Assembly (NCBI GenBank): GCA_001421185.1
Contig: LJKK01000092.1
Coordinates: 26,537 to 90,536, forward strand
DNA length: 64,000 nucleotides
DNA from: Methanomassiliicoccales archaeon RumEn M1
Lineage (GTDB): Archaea; Thermoplasmatota; Thermoplasmata; Methanomassiliicoccales; Methanomassiliicoccaceae
Direction of reading: 5' to 3'
Made by a program: the position numbers and the translations under genes
The notes under the pieces: generated by a model
Told to the model about the DNA's origin: nothing
Seen by the model: only the letters and a program-made list of their open reading frames with translations
The model's database searches: none
Shown: positions 45,306-54,003 of the stretch, in pieces
Position numbering within the stretch: the first letter of the stretch is position 1
How the letters are laid out: every line of letters begins with the position of its first letter

Positions 45306-46205
45306 CTAGTCGCGGGCGTCCACGTCCTTGCTGGTGCTGATCTGGCACCACACCGCCTGGTCCCCCTTGTCCAGCGCCACGTACGCCTTGGCGTATATGC
45401 GGGCCGACAGTTCCAGCACGGCCGCCGCCATGATCCTCACCGGATGCTTCCCGTGCTCACGAAGGAAGTCCAGCATGGCCCGTACGACCAGGCCCCGGTC
45501 CTGGGTCGGGACGTCGTAGTCGTACAGCCTCTTGATGTATCCCTCCCCGATGTTTATCCGGGTGCGCTGCTTCATGAGATCGGCCATCGTGGTGGGCCCC
45601 TTGTTGATCACGATGGCGTCCGGTGCGTAGACGGAGCGGAGGCCCTTTCGCTCCAGCTGCATGCGTATGTTGTCCTCGTCCGAGCCCAGGTGCGTCGGCA
45701 ATGAGATGCCGTCCTTGCGGAAGGCCACCAGCTCCCCTATCTTGGGATGCATCAGGGAGAGACGGTGATGGAGGTCCCATATCATGTGGACCGTGAAGCC
45801 GATGACGCCGTCGGGCGAGTTGACCGGCACGGGATGGCCGCCGGCCATCCCCACCGACGGATCCCGGAACGGTTCCAACAGGTGTTCCAGGCTACCGTCC
45901 TCCAGTCGGTTGTCGCCGTTGACCAGCGCCACCACCTCGCCCTGGGCCTGCGATATGATCAGATTGATGGCGGAGCACTTGCCTTCCCGCCGCTTCTGCA
46001 CCAGCAGCCGCACCCTCCGGTCCTGGCGGGACATCTCTTCGACGATGGCCTCGGTGCCGTCGGTGCACCCGCTGCAGACCACCAGCACCTCCCGCAGCTG
46101 AAAGGATGCACCCTGCTGCATTAGCACGGACCTTATGCAGCTGGCAATGTTCTTCTCCTCGTTGTAGGCGCACACGCCCACCGTCAGGACCGTCATTCGC
46201 CCCAT
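45306..46205 (-). CDS. Family 2 glycosyltransferase
   Basis: 299-residue GT-A enzyme. VGVCAYNEEKNI opens the nucleotide-sugar domain; the metal-binding aspartates are in VNGDNRLEDG; later VAFRKDGISLP and SDEDNIRMQLER correspond to the acceptor side and catalytic base region. No membrane segment, so cytosolic or peripheral. ATG codons at 46205 and 46196 are both possible. First of several glycosyltransferase genes in this region; sugar and acceptor unknown. Confidence 0.88.
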   Translation of the reverse strand: MGRMTVLTVGVCAYNEEKNIASCIRSVLMQQGASFQLREVLVVCSGCTDGTEAIVEEMSRQDRRVRLLVQKRREGKCSAINLIISQAQGEVVALVNGDNRLEDGSLEHLLEPFRDPSVGMAGGHPVPVNSPDGVIGFTVHMIWDLHHRLSLMHPKIGELVAFRKDGISLPTHLGSDEDNIRMQLERKGLRSVYAPDAIVINKGPTTMADLMKQRTRINIGEGYIKRLYDYDVPTQDRGLVVRAMLDFLREHGKHPVRIMAAAVLELSARIYAKAYVALDKGDQAVWCQISTSKDVDARD

Positions 46206-46358
46206 GGACGGAGGGTCGGACAGATAAAAATATCTCTTGTTGAACTAGGATATGCCTATCTAGGAGAGAGCATGCGCCGCGGAGATGCATACGACGCCTG
46301 TCGCTGCCGGCCAGGCATGATGGACGAGATCGCTGGCAAGGGAAGATGACCATATTTT

Positions 46359-46368
46359 GATATATATT
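46359..46368 (+). promoter_or_regulatory. Box A for the DPM-like glycosyltransferase gene
   Basis: GATATATATT centred 20-27 bases before the two in-frame ATG codons at 46384 and 46390; implies a leaderless mRNA. Confidence 0.55.
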
Positions 46369-46383
46369 GGTTGATTTGACAAC

Positions 46384-47193
46384 ATGACCATGACCCGATC
46401 TGGACCGGACCCATCATCATTTACGATAGTTCTTCCGACATATAATGAGGTCCAGAACATACGGGGCATGGTCGACGAGCTCTTGCGCCTGTATCCAGGC
46501 ATCAACGTCCTGGTGGTGGACGACAACTCCATCGATGGCACGGTGGAGGCGGTCCACGAGCTCATGGAGCGGTACCCCTCCGTCCGGATCATGGTCAGGG
46601 ACCCAAAGGACAGGGGGCTCACGGCCAGCCTGATGGATGGCATCGTCAATACCGCCACGGAGCACTTCATCGTGATGGACGCCGACTTCCAGCATCCACC
46701 CGCCAGCGTGGGGGACGTCATGGGGGCGCTGTCCGCCGGCCACGTCATGGTGGTGGGAACGCGCAACAACATCAAGGCGCTGAGCGCCTCGCGCCGCCTG
46801 GCCTCCTGGGGGGCGAACTTTCTCGCGCGGTCCTACCTGCTGTCCCATCGCAAGAGCCGCCCCAGCGACATGATGAGCGGTTTCTTCGGTGGCGACACCG
46901 CGGTCTGGAGGGGCGTCATAATCGCCAACCGGGAGCGGTTCGAGAAGCAGGGGTTCAAGGTCCTGTTCGACCTGATGAAGTTCTCTCCCCCTGGCACTCG
47001 CGTGGCCGAGGTGCGGTACGATTTCGGCGAGCGGTCGGGCGGGGAGTCCAAGCTGGATTCCAGGGTGATCCTCTCCCTGCTGCGGCAATGTGGCTGCCTC
47101 GGAAAGCTCGCGGCCGCCCTCATCGGCCCGCTCTCCCGCAAGCCCGCCCGGCGTTCTCCGGATCAGGAAGTGGCCGCCACCGTCCGGCCGTAG
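46384..47193 (+). CDS. Dolichol-phosphate mannosyltransferase-like glycosyltransferase
   Basis: 269-residue GT2 enzyme of the DPM1 type: IVLPTYNEVQNI, VVDDNSIDGT, VMDADFQHPP, and a C-terminal FGERSGGESKLDSRVIL, the characteristic DPM motif. It would transfer a sugar from a nucleotide donor to dolichyl phosphate, supplying membrane glycosyltransferases such as the GT87-like protein at 48.2 kb. The downstream membrane domain of longer DPM proteins is reduced to one weak hydrophobic stretch. Its 3' end overlaps the convergent surface protein gene by 31 bases. Confidence 0.9.
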   Translation: MTMTRSGPDPSSFTIVLPTYNEVQNIRGMVDELLRLYPGINVLVVDDNSIDGTVEAVHELMERYPSVRIMVRDPKDRGLTASLMDGIVNTATEHFIVMDADFQHPPASVGDVMGALSAGHVMVVGTRNNIKALSASRRLASWGANFLARSYLLSHRKSRPSDMMSGFFGGDTAVWRGVIIANRERFEKQGFKVLFDLMKFSPPGTRVAEVRYDFGERSGGESKLDSRVILSLLRQCGCLGKLAAALIGPLSRKPARRSPDQEVAATVRP

Positions 47194-48167
47194 ACCGGGA
47201 CGTACGGACGCGGCGAGTGGGCCATCACGACCACGTCGCCGCCTATCGAAGCGGTGAAGTTGCCGTCCCGGGCATCGGCGCTCATCGGAAGGACCAGGAA
47301 CTCGGGCTCGCCGGACGACCACAGCGCGCCGGACGTGATGAGCTGCACGACGTCCCATGAAAGGGCGGCATCGCCCGACACCATGGCCGGATGAGCGAGG
47401 GGGCCGCCGAACAGCACCAGTCGCCCTTGGCCCAGGGACAACATGGCCGAGGTCACCAGGTCCCCCTCCTCGCCATGATGGATGTGGCCTATCGTCACCG
47501 CGCCAAGCTCATCGAGCGCGCTCGCCTCCAAGGCCCAGAGCGGGGCGGAGGTGCGTAGTGACAGCGCCTGCGCGTAGACGCTCGCCTCCACCGCGTCGGC
47601 AGAATAGTCTAGCTCGCGGTAGCTCACCATCAGGAAGTCCTCCCGGCCCGTCCATTGGCCGTCCCTCAGCTCCTGGCGGAAGGGCAGCGAGCCGGGACCG
47701 ATGCAGACCAGCCGTCCCCCTTCCGAGACCCATGACATTAGTTCGGCGGCGGTGTCGTTGTCCATGTCCACCGCCTCGCCGATGATCATGACGCAGTGGG
47801 GGATGCTCTCGAGGTCCAGCCCCTCCAGGTCCACGATGGTCACGTTCGGTCGCATGCCCCTGAGCTTCATGTCAGCAACGATATGGTCGTACAGGCCGGT
47901 CACGGCCGGCGGCCGGCCGGGGCGGCCGTCCACGTCGACTATCACGATGTCCGGTAGCTCGTACGGCCCATCCACCGGCATGACCGATATGACCATCTCG
48001 TACAGGTGGGGGGCCGGGCCGACCGCGTAGCGGACGTCGGTGGTCCCGGGGCCCTCGATGCCGCTCCGGGCGTACAGATGGACCTCCAGCACCGAATATG
48101 TGGGCATGGCCATCACCACGATGAGGGCGAGCAGCCCCACCGCGCCCAGGACGAACGCCCGTTTCAT
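47163..48167 (-). CDS. Secreted/anchored GATase-like surface protein, hypothetical
   Basis: 334 residues with one N-terminal membrane segment (about 7-25). The middle (PDIVIVDVDGRPG, IVDLEGLDLESIPHCVMIIGE, AAELMSWVSEGGRLVCIGPG) has the alternating strand-helix pattern of an extracytoplasmic glutamine amidotransferase-like or DUF4350-like domain, but no catalytic Cys-His pair is visible. ATGA overlap with the upstream GT87-like gene means translational coupling, so it probably serves the same glycosylation pathway. Function unknown. Confidence 0.7.
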   Translation of the reverse strand: MKRAFVLGAVGLLALIVVMAMPTYSVLEVHLYARSGIEGPGTTDVRYAVGPAPHLYEMVISVMPVDGPYELPDIVIVDVDGRPGRPPAVTGLYDHIVADMKLRGMRPNVTIVDLEGLDLESIPHCVMIIGEAVDMDNDTAAELMSWVSEGGRLVCIGPGSLPFRQELRDGQWTGREDFLMVSYRELDYSADAVEASVYAQALSLRTSAPLWALEASALDELGAVTIGHIHHGEEGDLVTSAMLSLGQGRLVLFGGPLAHPAMVSGDAALSWDVVQLITSGALWSSGEPEFLVLPMSADARDGNFTASIGGDVVVMAHSPRPYVPVYGRTVAATS

Positions 48168-49567
48168 TCTCCCGCCCCCCACAGCCACTTGCGGAACCAT
48201 CCCGAGGGGAGCCCGGTGATCGTGATGACGGCCTGCGCCACGGCCACCACTCCCATGATGGAGGAGAGCGCCAGCAGCAGGGTCGGCACCAGGTTTCCGC
48301 CGGAGAAGTATGCGAACACGATGGAGTTGAGCTGCCCCACGCTCACCAATGGCGTATAGACCGCCAGGGGATAGAGGAACACCGCGTATGTGCGCAGTGC
48401 CAGGAAGAACAGCAGGCCAGAGGCGGTCAGCATGAACGCGGGGACCCGCATGCGCTTGTCGCTGAACGAGAAGAGCAGCATGAACGGCAGCACCCACAGC
48501 AGGTGCTGGGGGTTGGTGATCGAGCGGAACATCAGAGCGATCATCAGCACCAGCAGGCTGCCGGCCACGATGCCTTCCCGCGGCAGGCGGTCGGAACGGG
48601 CCATGACGACCGATGCGATGACCGCCAGGACGAGCCCCACCAGCATCAGGAACATGGGGGTCTGGAAGAAGTTCTCCGCCCCCGTGCTCGTCCCCGAAGA
48701 GGAGGTGAAGTTGCCGATGAGGGGGACCAGGAACCAGGGGTTGATCCCGCCGAAGGCGTCATTGCTGGCCCTCCTGAAGACGAAGTCGATCATCTCCGGG
48801 GTGGCGAGCAGCAGCGGCACCGCTGGAATGGCCGCCGCCAGCGTTCCGGCCACCAGCCTGGCGGCGGACGAGACGCGGTCCTTCAAGGCCGTTCCGGCGG
48901 CCAGCAGGATATAGGCCAGGAAGAAGACGGCCAGATAGGCGGGGTAGATCTTGATGAGCGCCCCCGCCCCCAGGGCCAGGCCGGCCAGGGCATAGCGCTG
49001 GTGGATGAACAGGTGCACCGCGACCAGCGTGCAGAGGGCCGCCAGTATGTCGAACTGCCCCATCACCGAGCCGATCCAGATGACCAGAGGGTTGAGGAAC
49101 AGAAGGGCATAGGCCGAACGGGCGGCGCCCTCCCCCTTCCACTCGCGGACCATGAGGAATAGCATGGAGGCGGCCAGGACGTCACCGATGATCATCGGTA
49201 GCTTGAAGGCGAGATTGAACGCCGGGGCGGTGATGAACGGGCTGACGAGGTCGGAGACCGCCCCCATCTCGAGTATCTCCGGCTGGAAGCTTCCGAACAT
49301 CGAGGGGTCGACGAACAGCGACAACAGGAGCATGAACGGATATAGGATGAGGCCAAAGCCGGGAGGGTAGGAGAACGTCGCATGGCCGTACATGCCCAGA
49401 CCGGCCAGCATGTCCACGCTGGCGCTGTAGAACGGATAGACGTCATAGGGGTAGGAGGTCCAGGGCGCCACGGCGAGGCGGATGGCGAGCCCTATGATGA
49501 GCACCTTCGCCATCCCGGCGGGGCATAGGAAGTCGCGCACCCACTCGAGGGAGGGACGTTCCGTCAC
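48164..49567 (-). CDS. Polytopic membrane glycosyltransferase (GT87/DUF2029-like)
   Basis: 467 residues with about ten or more membrane helices. The first external loop has PYDVYPFYSASVDML, matching the conserved acidic loop of polyprenyl-phosphate-dependent GT-C enzymes, and KIYPAYLAVFFLAY is typical of GT87/DUF2029 proteins. It would use polyprenyl-phosphate sugars outside the membrane. Four bases after the upstream GT2 gene, so part of the unit running 50486 to 47163. Confidence 0.85.
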   Translation of the reverse strand: MTERPSLEWVRDFLCPAGMAKVLIIGLAIRLAVAPWTSYPYDVYPFYSASVDMLAGLGMYGHATFSYPPGFGLILYPFMLLLSLFVDPSMFGSFQPEILEMGAVSDLVSPFITAPAFNLAFKLPMIIGDVLAASMLFLMVREWKGEGAARSAYALLFLNPLVIWIGSVMGQFDILAALCTLVAVHLFIHQRYALAGLALGAGALIKIYPAYLAVFFLAYILLAAGTALKDRVSSAARLVAGTLAAAIPAVPLLLATPEMIDFVFRRASNDAFGGINPWFLVPLIGNFTSSSGTSTGAENFFQTPMFLMLVGLVLAVIASVVMARSDRLPREGIVAGSLLVLMIALMFRSITNPQHLLWVLPFMLLFSFSDKRMRVPAFMLTASGLLFFLALRTYAVFLYPLAVYTPLVSVGQLNSIVFAYFSGGNLVPTLLLALSSIMGVVAVAQAVITITGLPSGWFRKWLWGAGE

Positions 49568-49571
49568 GGCC

Positions 49572-50486
49572 TCAGACCTCCCGCCGCAGCAGCCATAGCG
49601 TCCCCTCCCACAGCCCCCGTAGATAGGAGGGCAGGGAGCGCTTGCTCGGCCCCAGAAGTATCCCGAGAGCGTAGTACGGCAGCGCCACCAGGTACTGGCC
49701 CATGACGGAGGTGGCCGCCCCGAGCCCTCGTCGGTTCTTGCCGATCACCAGCAGGGCGTTCCTCGCATAGTGGTACGCCCGCATGGGCGTCAGGACGTTC
49801 TCCCCCATGATCCCGGCGGACGCCGAGACCTTGTGCCGGGTCACCGACGACGGCACGTACCAGCTCTCATAGCCGGCCGCGCTGGCGCGGAGGCAGAGGT
49901 CCAGGTCCTCGAAGTACATGTTGAAGTCCTCGTCGTACAGGCCGATGCCGCGGAACACCTCGGCGCGGACGAGGGCGGTGCACCCGGTCACGTAATCGAT
50001 CGGCCTCTCGACGTCCTCGGCGTCCGCCTCGTCCATGTGCTGATGCTTGGTATATCCCAACCAGCGGTTGTACGTCCCGCCTCCGAACCATACCCGGCCA
50101 GAGCCGTAATACAGTATCTTGGGGCCCGCGATGCCGCACCGGGGCCGGCGGTCCATGAGGTCCAGCAGCGGCTCCAGGAACCCCGGGGTGGAGACGGCGT
50201 CGTTGTTCATGACCAGGATGAACTCCGGCTCGCGCTCCAGCGCCTCGGTGATGGCCAGGTTGATGCCCGCCACGTACCCTTCGTTGCGCTCCAGCGCGAT
50301 CAGGTGGGCCTGGGGGAAACGCTCCGATATCCGCTCGGCCGAGCCGTCCCCGGAACCGTTGTCGACCACCACCAGGTCCAGCGGGAAGGGGGAGTGCTCG
50401 ATGAGCGTGGCTAGGCACTCGAGCGTATCGACGGCCCTCCTCCAGTTGACCACCGCCACCGCCACCTTCCTGCTAGCTGCCACCAT
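49572..50486 (-). CDS. Rhamnosyltransferase-like family 2 glycosyltransferase
   Basis: 304 residues; GT-A fold with AVVNWRRAVDTLEC, VVVDNGSGDGS, ILVMNNDAVSTPG (metal-binding acidic motif) and FEDLDLCLRASAAGY (catalytic-side ED motif) typical of WbbL/RfbF-like enzymes that build surface polysaccharide or glycoprotein glycans. First gene of a three-gene unit with the membrane glycosyltransferase and the surface protein. TTAATATC about 21 bases upstream suggests a leaderless mRNA. Confidence 0.9.
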   Translation of the reverse strand: MVAASRKVAVAVVNWRRAVDTLECLATLIEHSPFPLDLVVVDNGSGDGSAERISERFPQAHLIALERNEGYVAGINLAITEALEREPEFILVMNNDAVSTPGFLEPLLDLMDRRPRCGIAGPKILYYGSGRVWFGGGTYNRWLGYTKHQHMDEADAEDVERPIDYVTGCTALVRAEVFRGIGLYDEDFNMYFEDLDLCLRASAAGYESWYVPSSVTRHKVSASAGIMGENVLTPMRAYHYARNALLVIGKNRRGLGAATSVMGQYLVALPYYALGILLGPSKRSLPSYLRGLWEGTLWLLRREV

Positions 50487-50503
50487 GGTGCAAAAGGAAC
50501 GCT

Positions 50504-50511
50504 GATATTAA
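50504..50511 (-). promoter_or_regulatory. Box A for the glycosyltransferase unit
   Basis: TTAATATC on the minus strand centred about 21 bases before the ATG at 50486, within the divergent 73-base spacer to the ACT gene. Confidence 0.45.
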
Positions 50512-50559
50512 CGCCTTATGTCGGCCGAGAATTATTAACCAGGGCCGACCGTTCGATAT

Positions 50560-50955
50560 GTGATGACGCAACAGTTCGAGATCTTCGTCCAGAACAAGCC
50601 TGGTGACGTATCGAGGATCGCGGAGGCCCTGTCCCGCAACTCCGTCAACATCAGGGGCATATCCACCGACCTCGGCTCGCCCCGGCCCATGGTCCGCATA
50701 GTCACGGACGATGATGCCAGCACCAGGAGCGCCCTAAGGGCCGCCAACATGGAGTTCTCTGAGAGAGAGATCGATGTCGTGTCCCTCCCGGACCGCCCGG
50801 GGGAGCTTTCCAAGGTGACCAAGGTGCTGTCCAAATCAGGGATCAACATCGAGTCGATGTTCATCCTGGGGACGCACGGGAACAACGTCAGCGAGGTCGC
50901 CATCTCCACCGATGACGGCACCAGGGCCCGCGAGATCCTGTCCAAGTACATCTAG
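50560..50955 (+). CDS. Tandem ACT-domain protein
   Basis: 131 residues made of two ACT domains: FEIFVQNKPGDVSRIAEAL and VVSLPDRPGELSKVTKVL mark the ligand-binding loops. Such stand-alone tandem ACT proteins bind amino acids and act as regulators, but the partner is unknown; no biosynthetic gene is adjacent. Starts GTG 50560 or ATG 50563. An ATTATTAAC box lies about 30 bases upstream. Confidence 0.88.
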   Translation: MMTQQFEIFVQNKPGDVSRIAEALSRNSVNIRGISTDLGSPRPMVRIVTDDDASTRSALRAANMEFSEREIDVVSLPDRPGELSKVTKVLSKSGINIESMFILGTHGNNVSEVAISTDDGTRAREILSKYI

Positions 50956-51822
50956 GTAACGCGTCGCGACACCACCCCGATGGAGAGCAGCACCAGGGCC
51001 CCTCCGGCCAGGGTCGATACCGTTGGCCATTCCTGCAGGAGCAATATGGCGAACAGCACGCCGAAGACCGGCTCCACCAGCAGTATGATGGCGGAAATCG
51101 GTGGCCCTCACCCTCTTTAGGCCAACATTGTGGATCAGATAGGCGAGGGCCGTGCATACGATGCCCGTGTACAATACCGTCCACAGCCCCGAGGCGGGAA
51201 CGGAGGTGCTGTCGGCCATCAGCAGGGTCAGGGGAAAGAGGAACGCGGCCGAGCCGATGATCACCGCGGTGCTGATCATGAGCACGTCCTTCTCGTGCTC
51301 GAGCGTCCTCTTCATGTAGACGATGTAGAAGGCCCACAGCGCTCCGGCGCTGAAGACCAGGAGGTCGCCGAGCGAGGAGTCGCGAAGGACCGATGCCAGG
51401 TCCCCTCCGGTGGATATGACTATCACTCCCACTAGGCCGATCCCCAGCCCATAGATGGTGCGGGAGGTGATCGTCTCCTTGAGCATCACCGCGGCCAGGA
51501 TCGCCACGATGCCCACGTTGATGTTGATCAGCAGGGCGGCATTGGTGGCCGTGGTCATGGTCAGGCCCACGTTCTGCAGCGCGAAGGCGGCGGCGTTGAC
51601 GGCCGAGAGGACGATGATGGGCCTGGACGTCAGAAGTCGGCGGTCGAACCGGCCCATGATGAGCATGGCGAGCGCCATGATGGCCCCTCCCAGGGCGAAC
51701 CGCAGCAGGGCGAAGAAGATGGGATCGACGGACTCCAGGCCGACCTTGATGACCGCAAAGGAGGAGCCCCAGATGGCCCCCGCCATCAAGAGGAGCCCCA
51801 CGTACCATCGCTGTTCGGCCAC
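50952..51822 (-). CDS. EamA/DMT-family transporter (frameshifted)
   Basis: Ten-helix drug/metabolite transporter of about 290 residues with two EamA repeats. The uninterrupted frame from the GTG at 51822 is normal to LIHNVGLKRVRAT and then turns to nonsense. Removing one base at about 51099 restores ISAIILLVEPVFGVLFAILL and a final helix ending at a stop at 50952. The shift is probably a sequence error, because the remaining frame is fully conserved-looking. Substrate unknown. The stop overlaps the convergent ACT gene by four bases. Confidence 0.85.
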
Positions 51823-51862
51823 GAGCCGCCATCTAGCTCCGCCTATTTTAAGGTCGGCGAGC

Positions 51863-52940
51863 CTACTCTAATGTCTGGCCTTGCAGCTTGGCGCCCCTCT
51901 CGACCCGCACCCCGTCTCCCAGCACGCAGTCCCTCAGCACGGCGCCGTCGCCCACCGTGACGTTGTCCCCCCAGCAGGCTTCCCGCGATCTGGCAATGAG
52001 AGCCGAGGGAGCAGCCTTCCATGAGGAACGAGCCGCTCACCTCGCTGCCGTCCCCGATGTCGGTGCCGCTTCCGACGGCGCATGAGGACAGCCTCGCCCC
52101 GTGGCCGATCGACACCGCGCCGCCTATGTACGCTGGACCGTCGATGCGGCAGCCGCCGGCCGAGAACGAGGTGGCCACGATCCGCCCGTTGCACTCGGCT
52201 CCCGCCACCTCGATGGCGCGCCCCCTCCGCTCGGCCATGAGGATGTTGGCGTCCAGCAGGTCATGCGGGCGGCCGATGTCCTTCCATAGGCCCCCCAGGC
52301 GGGCGCCGTACAGCGGCTGGCCGGCGGCCAGGAGCTTGGGGAACAGCTGCTTGGAGAAGTCATACATCTCCCCCCTCGGTATCTCGGGGAGCACATCCCG
52401 CTCCAGCACGTAGATGCCGGCGTTGATCAGGTTGGAGAACACCTCCTCGGTGCGGGGCTTCTCCTTGAACCGTTCGATCCTGCCGGCGTCATCGAGGCCC
52501 ACGATGCCGAACTCCTCCGGCCTCTCCACGGTGGTCAGGGCCATGGTGGCCATCGCTCCCGTCCTGACATGCTGATCGACCAGGGAGCGGACGTCCACGT
52601 CGGCCAGCACGTCGCCCGAGGCCACTATGAAGGTGTCCTCCAGGCGGTCCTCCAGCAGCTTCACCGCTCCCGCCGTGCCGGCCGGGACGTCCTCGAAGCA
52701 CATGATGATCTCCACCCCGAACTGATCGCCCGAGCCCAACGCCTCCACCATGTCCTCGGCGCGGTACCCGCAGGTGAGGAAGACCTCTTCCACCCCCGCT
52801 TCCGCCATCGCCTCGATGACATACTCCACGCACGGACGGCCCAGCACGGGCAGGAGCGGTTTGGGCCGGGCGTTAGTCAACGGTCGAAGCCTCGTCCCCT
52901 TGCCGCCGGCGAGGACCACCGCCTGACGCGCTCTGCTCAT
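51863..52940 (-). CDS. Sugar-1-phosphate nucleotidyltransferase with left-handed helix domain (frameshifted)
   Basis: Makes an activated NDP-sugar for glycan synthesis. GT-A nucleotidyltransferase core: AVVLAGGKGTRLRPLT, RPKPLLPVLGRP, GTAGAVKLLE, VASGDVLAD, FKEKP, NAGIYV, WKDIGRP. The C-terminal hexapeptide repeats form a left-handed beta helix. Six Gs instead of five at 51967-51972 break the last repeats; removing one gives GDNVTVGDGAVLRDCVLGD and a stop at 51863. The repaired length is about 358 residues. Glucose-, mannose- or N-acetylglucosamine-1-phosphate are all possible substrates. It fits the surrounding glycosyltransferase genes. Confidence 0.88.
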
Positions 52941-53046
52941 GGCCTCCCACCTGCCTTCTCGGAGGCGATCGCATGCACGGGAACTAACACGTTACGGGAC
53001 ATGGAGGAACAAGATGGAAGTTTCGCGCGTTTAATAGGTTCGACGC

Positions 53047-53910
53047 TCAGGCGAACAGTTTGGCCACGTTGTCGCCCTTCCTCGCCCCGATGGCCTGGGC
53101 CACCGGCCGGCACTTGGCCCTCATGAGGTAGATGATGGGGCCGATGTTGGCATCGGACAGGGACTCGAAGTTCGCCATTCCCTTCGCGATGATGATGTCG
53201 GCCTCGTCCAGCAGGGAGCGGAGGCGGTCGTTCGCCCTATCGACGTCGAGACCCACGGCGAACATCCCAGTGGTGAGGATCTCGTCGAACGCCCTGTCCA
53301 GGCCGGCGCGGGGCGCCTCCGCCATCGTTACGTCGGTCAGGACCGGGGCGCCCTTCACCACGCCGACCACCGTGGTCCCGGTGCTGCGGAGCTCCTCCAC
53401 CAGCAGGCGGTCCAGCACCGATTCTCCGCAGTTGTCCGTCAGATAGACAACCGTCCGGCCGGGGCCCAGCATCTGCCTGAGACGGTCCACGTCGTTGATG
53501 TCCAGCCCCTGCGCCAGAATGCCGTCGAGGTCGTTCCGCAGCTGCTCCGGGTCGTCATGCCCCGGTATGCCGAAGTCCATGACGTTGCCGGCGATGGACA
53601 CCAGGACGGCCGCCTCCAGCCGGTCGTCGGAGCGCTCGATGAAGTCCCGCGCGCGGTCCAGCAACGATGCGGCCACCACATCGCTTTTCTCCTTGAGGTC
53701 CGCGTAGGGGTCCTCGCAGCCGAGAGCATCGTACACGCGGCGATGCACCTTGGTGGCCACCTCGGCCGAGTTCGCCCCGGGAACGTAGTTCTCGCGGAGG
53801 GCCGCCAGCCCCTCGCGCATGGCCTCGGCGGCGAGCTGGGGGGCGCACAGCTCTGATTCGAACAACACCCTTCCCAGCAGGCAGGGGATGCATTCCGGCG
53901 TCATCTCCAT
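53047..53910 (-). CDS. DUF89 family metal-dependent phosphatase-like protein
   Basis: 287 residues, starting MEMTPECIPCLLGR, the archaeal DUF89 opening with a CxxC. The metal site candidates are in YLTDNCGESVLDRLL and IIAKGMANFESL, with VVKGAPVLTDVT between; these are the ARMT1/DUF89 landmarks. Family members dephosphorylate small damaged sugar-phosphate-type metabolites; the archaeal substrate is not established. The start at 53910 (not 53955) is supported by a TATA box centred exactly 26 bases upstream, giving a leaderless mRNA. Confidence 0.88.
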   Translation of the reverse strand: MEMTPECIPCLLGRVLFESELCAPQLAAEAMREGLAALRENYVPGANSAEVATKVHRRVYDALGCEDPYADLKEKSDVVAASLLDRARDFIERSDDRLEAAVLVSIAGNVMDFGIPGHDDPEQLRNDLDGILAQGLDINDVDRLRQMLGPGRTVVYLTDNCGESVLDRLLVEELRSTGTTVVGVVKGAPVLTDVTMAEAPRAGLDRAFDEILTTGMFAVGLDVDRANDRLRSLLDEADIIIAKGMANFESLSDANIGPIIYLMRAKCRPVAQAIGARKGDNVAKLFA

Positions 53911-53931
53911 GGCCCTCACAAGAACAGGTCC

Positions 53932-53940
53932 GGATATAAT
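53932..53940 (-). promoter_or_regulatory. Box A for the DUF89 gene
   Basis: ATTATATCC on the minus strand; its centre lies 26 bases before the ATG at 53910. Confidence 0.6.
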
Positions 53941-53963
53941 GTTGATGCACCTCACGGCCCAAG

Positions 53964-53972
53964 ATTAATATG
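53964..53972 (+). promoter_or_regulatory. Box A for cdc48
   Basis: ATTAATATG, back to back with the DUF89 box about 25 bases away; predicted start near 53995. Confidence 0.5.
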
Positions 53973-54003
53973 GCCATCCACGATTCCCTTGACGGGGCAT
54001 CGG

